Shown here: one piece after another, positions 11,917-21,514 of the stretch
Layout of the letters: the number at the start of each line of letters is the position of its first letter
Position numbering within the stretch: the first letter of the stretch is position 1
Notes under the pieces: model-generated
The model's input: the letters and a program-made list of their open reading frames with translations, nothing else
Databases searched by the model: none
Told to the model about the DNA's origin: nothing
Program-made: the position numbers and the translations under genes
NCBI GenBank assembly: GCA_036320915.1
Contig: JAXBDG010000011.1
Span: 456,501-520,500, forward strand
Reading direction: 5' to 3'
Source of the DNA: Linnemannia elongata
Taxonomy: Eukaryota; Mortierellomycota; Mortierellomycetes; Mortierellales; Mortierellaceae
DNA length: 64,000 bases

Positions 11917-12609
11917 ATGGTCAACATTGTCCTTGTTCATGGAGCCATTGCCGACGGATCGTCCTGGTCTCGCGTCATCCCTCACCTCCATGCCGCCGGT
12001 CACTACGTCATCGCCGTCCAACAGCCCTTGACCTCCATTGAGGACGATGTCGCCAAGGTCAAAGTCGCCCTTGGAACCATCAAGTCTGGTCCCATTGTCC
12101 TTGTCGGCCACTCCTTCGGAGGTACCGTCATCACGCAGGCCGCCCACAACAATCCCAAAGTCTCAGCTCTCGTCTATGTTGCAGCCTTTGCGCCTGATCA
12201 AGGTGAATCTGTTGCCGAACTCGGAAAGAACTACACAGCCCTCCCCTCAAACCAGCACTTTGTACCCGACAGTGAAGGACGTCTCGTTCTCCCCCAGGAT
12301 CTGTTCGTGAAGTACTTTGCTCCTGATGTCGATAAGAAGGAGGCCGAGATTATGGCTGTCGCCCAGGGTCCCTGCGATGGTGCTCGCTTTGGGTTTGTCT
12401 CTGGTCCTCCTGCCTGGAAGGAGCATCCTTCGTACTACATTGTTGCCGAGGACGACCAGATCATCCAGCCCGAAATGGAGGCCTTCTTTGCTGAACGTAT
12501 GAAGGCCAAGAACACAGTCAAGATTCCTGCCTCCCATGCCGTCCTTGTCTCCCACCCCAAGGAGGTTGCCGACCTCATCCTTGAGGCCGCAAAGGCCGTT
12601 GCCAAGTAA
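11917..12609 (+). CDS. Alpha/beta-fold hydrolase, copy 2, original start codon and signal peptide lost
   Basis: The body is intact: VHGAIADGSSW, GHSFGGT, AEDDQIIQPE and SHAVLVS with the full catalytic triad, 230 residues from the first in-frame Met. That Met equals the KMVNIVLVHG position of copy 1. Upstream the same frame remains open and still encodes a signal-peptide-like stretch (SLLLFFATLL...FTVTDAANK). However, the segment holding CCCACCATGGCTC in the other copies is missing: CTCCTCCCG runs straight into GTTTCTCG near 11815-11822. If translated from 11917 the enzyme would be leaderless and cytosolic, and its first strand starts immediately. It may be an early pseudogene or a relocated enzyme. 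Confidence 0.8.
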   Translation: MVNIVLVHGAIADGSSWSRVIPHLHAAGHYVIAVQQPLTSIEDDVAKVKVALGTIKSGPIVLVGHSFGGTVITQAAHNNPKVSALVYVAAFAPDQGESVAELGKNYTALPSNQHFVPDSEGRLVLPQDLFVKYFAPDVDKKEAEIMAVAQGPCDGARFGFVSGPPAWKEHPSYYIVAEDDQIIQPEMEAFFAERMKAKNTVKIPASHAVLVSHPKEVADLILEAAKAVAK

Positions 12610-13626
12610 AGAAAAAAAAGGGGAGGGGAGAGGAGGGGAGGTAATAGATTAGTCATTGTTGTTTTAGGCAATTCTCCAATCCCACTTGTTCCATACCTCA
12701 ACTATTCGATGCTTTATTTCTCAACAACTAAGAGAGGCGTGTCAATGGCTACAAAAACGTGTACATAGCAAGGAGGAGTTGCCCATGACAAAGACATTAT
12801 CCCTCTTGAAGAACTAATAAAATGCGCATGAAAAGTCGAAAACGTCCAAGCAGGACTATCCTGCTACCAAAGCTAAAACGGATTAAGGTGGTCGTGATTC
12901 AAACGCGATCCAAAAATAGCCAGTCGCGATCGTAGCCCATCAAAAAATTGATCCTTTGGATGCTTTTGTTTTCAACGACGTTTAGTATGAGATGGAATTG
13001 GCGTCTTATTTATGTATAACTGTGTTACATTTGGTAAGACGAGCAAACCTCGGCACAGCAGAGCATTGTCGCTATGGAACAGAGTAAGATAAAGAAGCAC
13101 ATCCACATCCTAAAAGCCAAAAAAAAACGGTTGTCCTTGTTTACGGTTAGGGCTTGCTTTCTACGTTCATTTTGCTTTTAGTGGCGCGATCCGGTGCTCA
13201 ATCTTTAGCAAACGCGATCCAAGGGGAGAGCTTATTTGATGGCTGTTGGTCTACAAGTGTGTGTGTAAAGATGCACGTTTTCGTCGAACATTCTGGTAAA
13301 TACGCCCATAGCTCAGCCCCTTCTGTCACACGCACGTTTTTCTTCTGGGCTGCAGCACCCTCCATATATTTTGATCCAGGTTCCCGATGCATGGTAAACG
13401 AAAAACTAGGAGTAAGCAACTGACACTGACGACTTGAGTGCGATCTAGCAGGTAGAAGGAAAACGAGGCAGTCGGGAAAAGAGGAAGAGGGATGGGGCGC
13501 GATGTTCATAATAAGGGAGAGGGAAGAGGAGGGGCTGGTGAATCCCGCTCACTGCGCGGGGCCTTGCATTTCTCCTGCATGCATAGTAGAGAGAGACAGA
13601 GAGAGAGAGAGATAAGCAACAGCTAA

Positions 13627-13667
<41 letters not shown>

Positions 13668-14647
13668 CGCTGTCTATCTCGAATATAGGCTGGTAGGCGC
13701 AAGTGGAGAAAAAATGGCACTTCAAACGTTTTATGAGACTCGCACTTTGTATGCAGCCTCAACCATTGCTGCGCTCATAAGGGGATTTATGAATGATCGA
13801 TGTTGCACTCCTGCTGTACACATTCAGGCTGAACACACTCTTTTGCAAGCTGCTACAGGGACCTCGTCTCTACGACGATGATGCACAGTACATTGCTCAC
13901 AACGGCTGAATACACACCTTCTCTCGAGAAGCTGTTATCTGCATGAGAAAGAAACGCGAACATATTATCCTATTTAGTTACGATATGCCTAGATTGTCAA
14001 AAGAGGGGTGTCACATTGGTATCCTAACCGGATTTTGTAGGTGGGGTATTCCCTGTTGTAAAAATTCCTTTTGGCGCCTGTCAAGAAAGAGATTAATGAC
14101 GATCTATTCTGCGACTATTGGTCGTTGGTTATTATAAACAAATAAGTAAGTTGAAGTAACCAAGAGGAGAGAGAAAATGAAAACGCGTCCCTTCCATCCG
14201 ATAGGACCACCGTGGTGTTTGGCCTCAACGATCAAAACTGATAAATACCAAAAAAAAAACAAAAAACAAACGCCTCTTCTGTTGAACTCAATATCTCCTG
14301 GTCCCTTTCTAAAGTTGGTCCGGTCGAAATTCTCACTTGTTTTGTTGTCTTCTTACGGGAGCCAAGCTCAATTGCGTGTGTAATAATTCGCATGCCCTGT
14401 TGTTATCTCTCTGGATACTCTGCGCCACCCCTCTTTGTTTGGTTCGTTTTGCTCGTTTTGCTCGTTTAGCTCACAGTCATTCACTAACGCCCACCCAGGC
14501 GCCATTTGCCACCTCGTTCCTTCTCCTACTTGTTGGAGAAAAACTATATAAAATGCCTCTATCCCCACCACAAGAAAATAAAAAAATAAACAAGCAAAAA
14601 ACTCTCCTTTCTCAACCACTATAAATCTCCCCCTCCTCTCGCCCACC
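12610..14647. other. Inter-copy spacer (copy 2 to copy 3)
   Basis: Spacer of the repeat unit; no supported gene. It contains the shared 3' block, a GA tract near 13587-13611 and a run of 38 T at 13630-13667. A segment near 13720-14010 is repeated almost unchanged in the next spacer (about 16520-16820). Confidence 0.6.
14545..14557 (+). promoter_or_regulatory. TATA box of hydrolase copy 3
   Basis: TATATAAAATGCC about 103 bp before the ATG; the best match to a TATA box among the four copies. Confidence 0.5.
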
Positions 14648-15445
14648 ATGGCTCGTTTCTCAAAGTCCTTGCGCCTCTTCTTTGTCGCCACCCTCCTCAC
14701 CACCGCCCTCTTCACCGTCACCGACGCCGCTAACAAGCCCAAGCCCAGCAAAAAGGTCAACATTGTCCTCGCCCACGGAGCCCTTGCCGACGGATCGTCC
14801 TGGTCTCGCGTCATCCCTCACCTCCATGCCGCCGGCCACCACGTCATCTCCGTCCAGCAGCCTCTGACCTCCATTGAGGACGACGTCGCCAAGGTCAAGG
14901 CGGCCCTTGGAACCATCAAGTCTGGTCCCATTGTCCTTGTCGGCCACTCCTTCGGAGGTACCATCATCTCCGAGGCCGCCCACAACAACTCGAACGTCTC
15001 AGCCCTCGTCTATGTTGCTGCCTTTGCGGCCGATCAGGGTGAGTCTGTTGCCGAAATCGGCAAGAGCTATACGCCCCTCCCCTCGAACCAGGCCTTTGAC
15101 TCCGACAGTCAAGGACGTCTCGTTCTCCCCCAGGATCTGTTCGTGAAGTACTTTGCCCCTGATGTCGAACTCAAGGAAGCCAAGATCATGGCTGCTTCCC
15201 AGGGTCCCTTCGATAATGTCCGCTTTGGTTTTGTCTCTGGCCCCCCTGCTTGGAAGGAGCATCCTTCGTACTACATTATTGCTGAGGACGACCAGATCAT
15301 CCAACCCGAGATGCAGGCTTTCTTTGCGAGACGTATGAAGGCCAAGAAGACCGTCAAGGTCCCCGCTTCCCATGCTCTCCTTGTCTCTCGCTCCAAGGAG
15401 GTTACTGACCTCATCCTTGAGGCTGCTAAGGCCGTTGCTAAGTAA
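14648..15445 (+). CDS. Secreted alpha/beta-fold hydrolase, copy 3
   Basis: Single exon, 265 residues, start context CCCACCATGG. It has a signal peptide (MARFSKSLRLFFVATLLTTA, ending near DAANK), oxyanion motif AHGALADGSSW (His-Gly kept, preceding Val replaced by Ala), nucleophile GHSFGGT, acid in AEDDQII and His in ASHALL. Compared with copies 1 and 4 it carries more replacements (for example AFAADQGESVAEIGKSY and VELKEAKIM) and a shorter Lys/Pro linker. The catalytic residues are intact, so it is probably active, with possibly altered specificity. Confidence 0.9.
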   Translation: MARFSKSLRLFFVATLLTTALFTVTDAANKPKPSKKVNIVLAHGALADGSSWSRVIPHLHAAGHHVISVQQPLTSIEDDVAKVKAALGTIKSGPIVLVGHSFGGTIISEAAHNNSNVSALVYVAAFAADQGESVAEIGKSYTPLPSNQAFDSDSQGRLVLPQDLFVKYFAPDVELKEAKIMAASQGPFDNVRFGFVSGPPAWKEHPSYYIIAEDDQIIQPEMQAFFARRMKAKKTVKVPASHALLVSRSKEVTDLILEAAKAVAK

Positions 15446-16322
15446 AGCAAATCCTCCATCCCGTTTATTCCATGCCTCAACTATCAATCACAATAAGTAA
15501 GAGAGGCGTGTCAATGGTTACAACAACGTGTACATTGCAAGGAGGAGGGTGCCCATGACAAAAACATTACCCCTTCTTAAAGTAATAATAAAATGCACAC
15601 GAGAAGTCGAAAACGCCTAAGCAGGACTATCCTGCTGCCAAAGCTAAAACGCATTAAGGTGATCGTGATTCAAACGCGAACCAATGTAACCAGTCGCGAT
15701 CGCAGCTCTTTAAAAATTGGTCCTTTGGATTTTTTTCAATAGACGTTTAGTGTGAGATGGATATCGGCATCTTATTTTGTGTATAACTGTGTTGCGTTTG
15801 GTAAGACCATCAAACCTCTGCAGCTATGGAATAGAGTAAGGCAAAAAAAAAATCACACCCACATCCTAAAAGCCTAAAAAAAGGATGTCCTTGTTTACGG
15901 TTAGGGCTTGCTTTCTACGTTCATTTTGCTTTTAGTGGCGCGATCCGGCGCTCAATCTCTAGCAAACAAGATCCTAGGGAGAGCGTATTTGATGACCCTT
16001 TGTCAACAGGTGTGTGTTTGTCAAGACATGCATTCTTTTCCCATACTCTTATTGATACACCCTCAGTTCAGCCCCTTCTGTCGAACCCACCTTTTACTTC
16101 TGGGGTTACAGCACCCTCCATATATTATAATACAGGTTCCTGATCTATTGAAAACAGAGAACGAGGAGCAAGTGATTGGCAATGATGGCTTGAAAGCGAT
16201 CAAGCAAGTAAATAGAAAAGGAGGTAGCTGCGAAAAAGAGGGATAGAGATGGGGCGCGAGATTCATGGTGAGCGAGAGAGAAGAGATGGGGCTGGTGAAG
16301 TTCGCTCCCGCATGCATAGTAC

Positions 16323-16326
16323 AGAG

Positions 16327-16378
<52 letters not shown>
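16323..16378. repeat. GATA/GA microsatellite
   Basis: AGAGAGATAGATAGATAGA followed by a long (GA)n. It sits at the same relative place as the GA tracts of the other units. Confidence 0.8.
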
Positions 16379-16392
16379 GTAACTGCCAAGTC

Positions 16393-16417
16393 TTTTGTTA
16401 TGTTTTGTTTTGTTTTG

Positions 16418-16448
<31 letters not shown>

Positions 16449-16454
16449 TTTTTG
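16393..16454. repeat. TTTTG pentanucleotide repeat
   Basis: Several TTTTG units, then TTTTTG units, ending in a T run. It takes the position occupied by pure poly-T in the units before copies 1 and 3, which suggests a homopolymer interrupted by G and then expanded. Confidence 0.75.
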
Positions 16455-17327
16455 GATCTTTTGCTGTCTATCTCGAATATAGGCTGATGGCACAGGTAAA
16501 ACGTGGAGAAAAAGAGTGACTTCAAATGGTTTATGAGACTCGCACTTTTGCCTGCAGCCTCAACCATTGCTGCGATCATAAGGGGATTTATAAATGATCG
16601 ATGTTGCACTCCTACTGTACACATTCAGGCTGAACACACTCTTTCACAAGCTGCTATGGGGACTCGTTTCTACAACGATGATGTACAGTACAGTACACAC
16701 AACGGCTGAACACGCGCCTTCTCGAGAAGTTGTTGTTATCTACATGAGAAAGAAACGCGAACATATTATCTTATTTAGTTATGATATGCCTAGATTGTCA
16801 AAAGAGCGGTGTCACTTTTGTATACAAAACCGGATTTCTGTAGGTGTGCTCGATCGTAGTTGAATACGGTTTGGTGGATATGCCTTGTTGTAAAAAGGTC
16901 CTTTTGGCATCCGTCAGGAAGGAAAGGGATGATAACCTATTCTGCGACCAGTGTTCGTTGATTATGGTAAGCAAACAAGCAAATAAGCAACCAAAACGAG
17001 AGGGAAAAAAGGCGGCGCGTCCCTCCCATCTAATAGGACCACCGTGATTTCTGACCTCAAGCGAACACAATAAACAAATGACAAAAGGCAACGCCTCTTC
17101 TGTTTATCTTCAATCGCTTCTGAACCCGTTTGCAAGTTGGTCCAGTCAAAATATATCTCGCTTGTTTTTTTTTTGTCTCCTAACGCGAGCCAAACTCAAT
17201 TGCGCATGGACACTCTGCGCCACCCCTCTTTGCTCGGTTCGTTTTGCTCGTTTAGCTCACAGTCCTTCACTAAGGCCTTAGCAGGCGCCATTTGCCACTT
17301 CGCTCCTTTTCCTACTTGTTGAAGAAA

Positions 17328-17343
17328 ACTAGATAAAATGCAT
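17328..17343 (+). promoter_or_regulatory. TATA-like element of hydrolase copy 4
   Basis: CTAGATAAAATGCATC about 105 bp before the ATG, matching the spacing in the other copies. Confidence 0.45.
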
Positions 17344-17435
17344 CTTTCTTCACCATAGGAAAATAAAAAAATAAACGAGCAAAAAGCCTCCTCTTTTCTC
17401 AACTATTATAAAACCCTCCCTTCCTCCCGCCCAGC

Positions 17436-18239
17436 ATGGCTCGTTTCTCAAAGTCCTTACTCCTCTTCTTCTTCGTCACCCTCCTCACCACCGCCCTCTT
17501 CACCGTCATCGACGCCGCTAACAAGCCCAAACCAAAGCCCACCAGAATGGTCAACATTGTCCTCGTCCACGGAGCCCTTGCCGACGGATCGTCCTGGTCT
17601 CGCGTCATCCCTCACCTTCATGCCGCCGGTCACTACGTCGTCGCCGTACAGCAGCCTCTGACCGCCATTGAGGACGATGTCGCCAAGGTCAAGGCGGCCC
17701 TTGGAACCATCAAGTCCGGTCCCATCGTCCTTGTCGGCCACTCCTTCGGAGGTGTTGTCATCTCTCAGGCCGCCCATAACAACCCCAACGTCTCTGCCCT
17801 CGTCTATGTTGCAGCCTTTGCGCCTGATCAAGGTGAATCTGTTGCCGAACTCGGAAAGAACTACACGCCCCTCCCTTCGAATCAAGTTTTTGTCCCCGAC
17901 AGTCAAGGACAACTTATTCTCCCCCAAGATTTGTTCTTGAAGTACTTTGCTCCTGATGTCGATCACAAGGAAGCCAATATCATGGCTGCCGCCCAGGGTC
18001 CCTTCGACAGTGTCCGCTTTGGTTTTGAATCTGGCCCCCCTGCCTGGAAGGAGCATCCTTCTTACTACATTGTTGCCGAGGACGACCAGATCATCCAACC
18101 CGAGATGCAGGCCTTCCTTGCGGAACGTATTGGGGCCAAGAAGACAGTCAAGGTCCACGCCTCTCATGCTCTCCTTGTCTCTCGCCCCAAGGAGGTTGCC
18201 GATCTCATCCTTGATGCTGCTAAGGCCGTTGCCAAGTAA
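17436..18239 (+). CDS. Secreted alpha/beta-fold hydrolase, copy 4
   Basis: Single exon, 267 residues, start context CCCAGCATGG. It has a signal peptide with core LLLFFFVTLL ending near IDAANK, VHGALADGSSW, GHSFGGV with Ser103, AEDDQII and ASHALLVSRPKEVADLIL. It is closest to copy 1 in the N-terminal and C-terminal parts. The middle differs (QVFVPDSQGQLILPQDLF, DHKEANIMAAAQG, FGFESGPPAW). The triad is complete; this is the last unit of the array. Confidence 0.9.
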   Translation: MARFSKSLLLFFFVTLLTTALFTVIDAANKPKPKPTRMVNIVLVHGALADGSSWSRVIPHLHAAGHYVVAVQQPLTAIEDDVAKVKAALGTIKSGPIVLVGHSFGGVVISQAAHNNPNVSALVYVAAFAPDQGESVAELGKNYTPLPSNQVFVPDSQGQLILPQDLFLKYFAPDVDHKEANIMAAAQGPFDSVRFGFESGPPAWKEHPSYYIVAEDDQIIQPEMQAFLAERIGAKKTVKVHASHALLVSRPKEVADLILDAAKAVAK

Positions 18240-18376
18240 AGCAAATCCTCGATCTCGCTTATTCCATACCTCAACTATCTCAATAAACAGAGACATGTCA
18301 ATGGCTACAACAACGTGCAGATAGCAGGGAGTTGCCTATGTCAAAATGCATATAACAACCAAAGCCATGTTGTCTC

Positions 18377-18407
<31 letters not shown>

Positions 18408-18933
18408 AAGAGAGAGAACGTAGTCTCGAGAGTCTGGTAGGGCACAAACCATTACTTTCCTTGTCAAGGTTAGACTCTAGAGAGGCCCTCAAACCCAAGC
18501 GCCCACTGGCCGTTGAAGACTAACTAATTTAGCAACTTTGACCGCAAAATGGACTGTGAGAAGGCGGACTGAACTCCGCCCCAGAGCTACTGCATGACCC
18601 AATACCCAGAAATGAGACGCGCTGTTCATGCAAAATGCAAAGGCAACAAAATCTACAGGGCTTCTCTCGGCCTCTCGCGACAACAAACATTTTTTGTGCA
18701 CCCACCAGCACTGCCCGCCACTCCCCTACCCCTCTTTTTTTTGAAAAAAAGAAACGAAAGGAAAAGGGATGGAGTGGCCTGAATCATTCTCTCTCTTTTG
18801 TTCCTCTTGCATCCCTTTCATTCCATTTCTACTCATCCTAACCCCCCCATCAGTTTATTCACAACCTTTACTCACACACACCCCAACCACAGGACAACAA
18901 CCCCCCCCCCCCCCCCTCCTTTTCACATAGCAT
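18240..18933. other. Array right end and Sel1 gene B promoter
   Basis: The first 110 bp are a shortened copy of the unit's 3' block. A GA microsatellite spans about 18376-18418. From about 18710 the strand is pyrimidine-rich with a run of 16 C at 18901-18916, only 17 bp before the gene B ATG. No gene seen. Confidence 0.55.
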
Positions 18934-19239
18934 ATGTTGCACTCTTCTTCAGGACAACAACAACAAGAACACGAGGGAGGCATTCAAGGGATTCGTCTAC
19001 CCAGCAAGAACAAGACTGTTCAAATAGCAACACACCAGGATGACTCTTTGGGCAAGGAAATTGTGCTCTGGGAGGATGTTCTCGTCGTCTTTCCTGATGC
19101 CCTCTACCTCCAAGACAGCACTAAAGTGCTTCCTTTTTTAAAGGGACCCAACTTCAAAACGTATTGTCAATACAAAATAACAAGAGATGTTTTTGATACT
19201 CACTCTGTCAAATTTGTTCTTGGAACCTTAACCAAAGGG

Positions 19240-19274
<35 letters not shown>

Positions 19275-20751
19275 CGAAACTACTAGTCTAGACCCTCCAC
19301 GCATCGCTGCTGTGCCGGGTATTGTTCTGGAGGTGGTTGTTAGAGAGCCAGTGGTGGTGGTGGTGCCGGGCGAAAGAGAAATAGCACTACCACCATACAC
19401 GCTTCGAGAGACACCACTACCTGTGACAGCACAGCGTGAGAATATTATTGCAAATTCTGGAATCAGGAGAAACCCTGTCTACGGAGAGGTAGAGGCGGCA
19501 ATGGAGAACTATACTCATATCGACAGACCCAACCCAGCCGCTCCAGGACCACAGCTTGTACCCAACAACTACAAAGACCAGCCTGGAGACAGGAACAAAC
19601 CTCTACCGCCCATCAACAAAAAACCGCGACGTGCGCCTCAATTGTATCCAGAGGGATCCTTACGATCGGTCTGGGGGAACATGGACGCCAATATCTCTCA
19701 CGGATTGCTGGAATCGGACCTGGAGGCGGCTCAACAAGGAGACGCGCAGTCACAATTCAACCTCGGCCTCAGATATGCGCAAGGGCAAGGTGGCGTCTTA
19801 CAGGACCACGCCGCAGCAATGAAGTGGTTCAAAAGATCGGCTGAACAAGGATTCGCGGATGCGTTTGTCGCCATCGGTGTCATGTACCAGAACGGCAATG
19901 GGGTTTCCAAGGACTATGCAGCAGCCATGGAATGGTACATCAAGGGAGCCGAGCTAGGAAACGCCGATGCAGAGCTCAATATTGGCTTTCTGTACCGCAG
20001 CGGATTAGGCGTTCCTCAGGACTATGTCATGGCCATGTCGTGGTACTTCAAGGCGGCAAAGCAAGGAAGCGCCGATGCCCAGCTCAACGTCGGATACATG
20101 TACCGCAACGGCTTCGGTGTACCTCAGGATTTTTCCAAGGCCATGCAGTGGTACCTCAAGGCGGCGGAGCAAGGCCATGCAATCGCCCAGGCCAACATCG
20201 GGTCCATGTATGAGTTTGCTCGCGGCGTTACCAAGGACTACTCCCTGGCTCTCGAGTGGTACTTGATGGCCGCCAGGCAGGGTCATCCACAGGCACAAAA
20301 GAACGCTGGCATGCTATATCACCTTGGTCAAGGAGTTGAACAGGACTATGCGAAGGCCATGGAGTGGTATCTGCGGGCCGCGGAGCAAGGACTTGCAGAT
20401 GCCCAAGTCGAGCTTGGATCGTTGTACATGCATGGGGTAGGGGTGCCAAAGGATTATGCCAAATCGGCGAAGTGGTACCGAGAGGCTGCCGAGCAAGGAG
20501 TAGCCAAGGCGCAGAATTGTCTAGGCTGGATGCATGAGAAGGGATTGGGTGTTCCGGAGGACTATGAGAAGGCTTTGGAGTGGTATAGCAAGGCGGCGTA
20601 TCAGGGCCTTGCGGAGGCACAGGAGAATGTGAGGGTTATGAAGAGTAGAGGTATGTCAGATGGGCAGCTTCAGCAACAGCGACAACAACATAAACAGCCA
20701 ACGAACACAAAAAATACCCTCAGTCGAGTCCTTGCTAGGATGCTTGCATAG
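18934..20751 (+). CDS. Sel1-repeat protein B with family N-terminal module
   Basis: Two exons: 18934-19160 and 19287-20751 (donor GTATTG, acceptor ACTAG), 563 residues. Exon 1 carries IATHQDDSLGK, IVLWEDVLVVFPDALYLQ and VLPFLKGPNFK. Exon 2 opens with LDPPRIAAVPGIVLEVVV, then one copy of the linker motif (RRNPVYGEVEAAMENYTHID, then RPNPAAPGPQL). About nine Sel1 repeats follow, then a Gln-rich stretch and a hydrophobic tail LSRVLARMLA. The 126-nt intron has no in-frame stop, so an unspliced reading gives 605 residues with a poly-Phe run from 29 T. Alignment with the paralogues shows that this stretch is intron. Cellular role unknown. Confidence 0.87.
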
Positions 20752-21514
20752 AAGCGATGATCTTGAGAATAAATTGCATATACTTGTTTTTGCATTATTC
20801 TCGTGCTTTGAAGGTGTCATGGGAACAAAAAAAAAAAAAAAAAAAAAAAAAAAATGAATTTTTCATACATGAGAGAGAACAAAGATGGGAAATGAGAATA
20901 AGTCGAGAAAAGTATTTTTTTTCTGGGAATTGATCATCTGTGTTCGAAAAGTAAGACTACGAAAGTTGAGGTTAGTTCCCATTTTCTCCTTTCCAAGCCA
21001 CGACAACCAAGCCGGACAATGACAAACAGCAGTAAACAGCAGTAAACAGCAAGAACCAGGGGGGGGGTCACGGCCCCCTCTAGTCCAATGTATAAATCGC
21101 GTGTTTCAGACATCAATCTCATCTAAAAACCTTGTTTTTGTTTTTTGCTTGTTTATCGTTTTTTTTTGTCCTAGTGTACAAACAGATATATGAAATGGAT
21201 GGAGTAAAAGAGAAAATAAATATAAAAAAAAAAAAACTCATGCATGTGAGCAAAGATGTAAAAGTGGTCAAGAAAATAAAAAGAGAGAGTGTAGATCAAT
21301 TAAATAACGGAGGCTGGGGAGGAGAGTTGAGGACAAAAAAAAAAAAAAAAAAAAAAAAGAAGTACAAGGTAATAGTAACAACATGGTAGAAAAAGAGACA
21401 GGAACAAGAACAAGAAAAAGAAAAAGAAAAAAAAAACGGTACAACGAGACTAGACATAAAAAAAAACAAGCACGAAAACATGAAGAAAAAGAATGAATGT
21501 TTAGCTGAGGGTGC
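20752..21514. other. Convergent 3' intergenic region
   Basis: Lies between the 3' ends of gene B and the methyltransferase-like gene. A-rich, with 28 A at 20827-20854 and 24 A at 21335-21358, and GAAAAA-type repeats. No gene seen. Confidence 0.5.

Larger units (their letters stand above)
15446..17435. other. Inter-copy spacer (copy 3 to copy 4)
   Basis: Spacer of the repeat unit without a gene. It contains the shared 3' block, GATA/GA microsatellite at about 16323-16378, and a TTTTG pentanucleotide tract at about 16393-16454. Confidence 0.6.
7775..18350 (+). repeat. Tandem segmental duplication: four units each carrying an alpha/beta-hydrolase gene
   Basis: Four head-to-tail units contain both the gene and its flanks. 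Corresponding gene start points lie near 9247, 11830 (start lost), 14648 and 17436, giving spacings of about 2.58, 2.82 and 2.79 kb. Downstream of copies 1, 2 and 3 the same non-coding block recurs (near 10165-10400, 12735-12960, 15500-15720), with words such as GCAAGGAGGAG, AGCAGGACTATC and AGTCGCGATCG. After copy 4 only a shortened version remains (about 18290-18350). Upstream blocks (GCGTGTAATAATTCGC, CACAGTCCTTCACTA) also recur. Similarity of non-coding DNA implies recent duplication of whole segments or gene conversion. Confidence 0.85.

Noticed and set aside
7775..18350. Transposon or CRISPR explanation of the repeats
   Set aside because: Units are 2.6-2.8 kb head-to-tail copies of a cellular gene; no transposase, terminal inverted repeats or short spaced repeats were seen.
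19161..19286. Poly-Phe segment as part of protein B
   Set aside because: The stretch corresponds to the family intron, with donor and acceptor at the same codon as in seven paralogues.
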